Shown here: positions 6,003-6,051 of the stretch, piece by piece
Layout of the letters: the number at the start of each line of letters is the position of its first letter
How positions within the stretch are numbered: position 1 is the first letter of the stretch
Program-made: the position numbers and the translations under genes
Assembly: GCA_035653295.1 (NCBI GenBank)
Contig: DASRCB010000322.1
Coordinates: 1-6,051 of the forward strand
DNA from: DASRCB01 sp035653295
Lineage (GTDB): Bacteria > Acidobacteriota > Terriglobia > Bryobacterales > Bryobacteraceae
DNA: 6,051 nt
Direction: 5' to 3'
The notes under the pieces: generated by a model
Database searches by the model: none
The model's input: only the letters and a program-made list of their open reading frames with translations
Told to the model about the DNA's origin: nothing

Positions 6003-6051
6003 GGTGTACCGTGGTTCCAGCACGATTTCGGTGGACGAAATTCCGGTGCCG
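5992..6051 (+). CDS. Zinc-type (MDR) alcohol dehydrogenase-like protein, N-terminus only
   Basis: Only the first 20 codons are visible; the gene runs off the right edge. The start M-K-A-A-V-Y followed by a short variable stretch and V-D-E-I-P-V-P is the characteristic first strand and turn of medium-chain dehydrogenase/reductases (zinc alcohol dehydrogenases, threonine dehydrogenases, quinone oxidoreductases). The zinc- and cofactor-binding parts lie outside, so neither substrate nor zinc dependence can be judged. The ATG at 5992 matches the usual family start but has no good ribosome binding site. A TTG at 5935 in the same frame, preceded by a GGGGGA stretch, would add 19 residues and overlap the end of hpnG. 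The 37-base gap after hpnG and shared direction suggest the same operon. Confidence 0.65.
   Translation, partial: MKAAVYRGSSTISVDEIPVP

Noticed and set aside
5208..6023. 271-codon open frame on the - strand
   Set aside because: It is antisense to hpnG and to the ends of its neighbours. It shows no recognisable motif, and hpnG is well supported.

Overview
This high-GC bacterial window holds the start of a hopanoid (bacterial triterpenoid) biosynthesis operon on the + strand. It is preceded by a divergently transcribed gene for a secreted FecR-like protein. The gene content (ispH, squalene-hopene cyclase, hpnA, hpnG) and the exported FecR-like neighbour suggest an acidobacterium of the Solibacter/Bryobacter type. 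That assignment is inference from gene content and protein style; no rRNA or other taxonomic marker is present.

Layout. Positions 1-151 carry no gene I can assign, but include a small perfect hairpin. Positions 152-1216 (- strand) encode a signal-peptide protein with a FecR-like domain and a C-terminal run of seven pentapeptide repeats. The 103-bp divergent spacer (1217-1319) holds a plausible promoter for each direction and a perfect 10-bp palindrome. From 1320 onward every gene is on the + strand and tightly packed: ispH (1320-2267), shc (2264-4168, ATGA overlap with ispH), a possible 38-codon coupling ORF (4165-4281, four-base overlaps at both ends), hpnA (4278-5252), hpnG (5262-5954), and the first 20 codons of a zinc-type (MDR) alcohol dehydrogenase-like gene cut off by the window edge (5992-6051).

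How the genes fit together. IspH makes the C5 units IPP and DMAPP in the last step of the MEP pathway. Squalene made from them by genes outside the window is cyclised to hopene by the cyclase. HpnH, not in this window, would attach adenosine, and HpnG would remove adenine to give the ribosyl-type C35 intermediate. HpnA is a hopanoid-associated SDR whose exact step is unsettled. The MDR gene directly after hpnG is a candidate for a later redox step, possibly reduction of ribosylhopane to bacteriohopanetetrol. That is hypothesis.

The core pathway is known biology. The less ordinary points are the coupling of ispH to the cyclase, the almost leaderless ispH promoter, the tiny ORF bridging shc and hpnA, and the oxidoreductase at the end of the operon.
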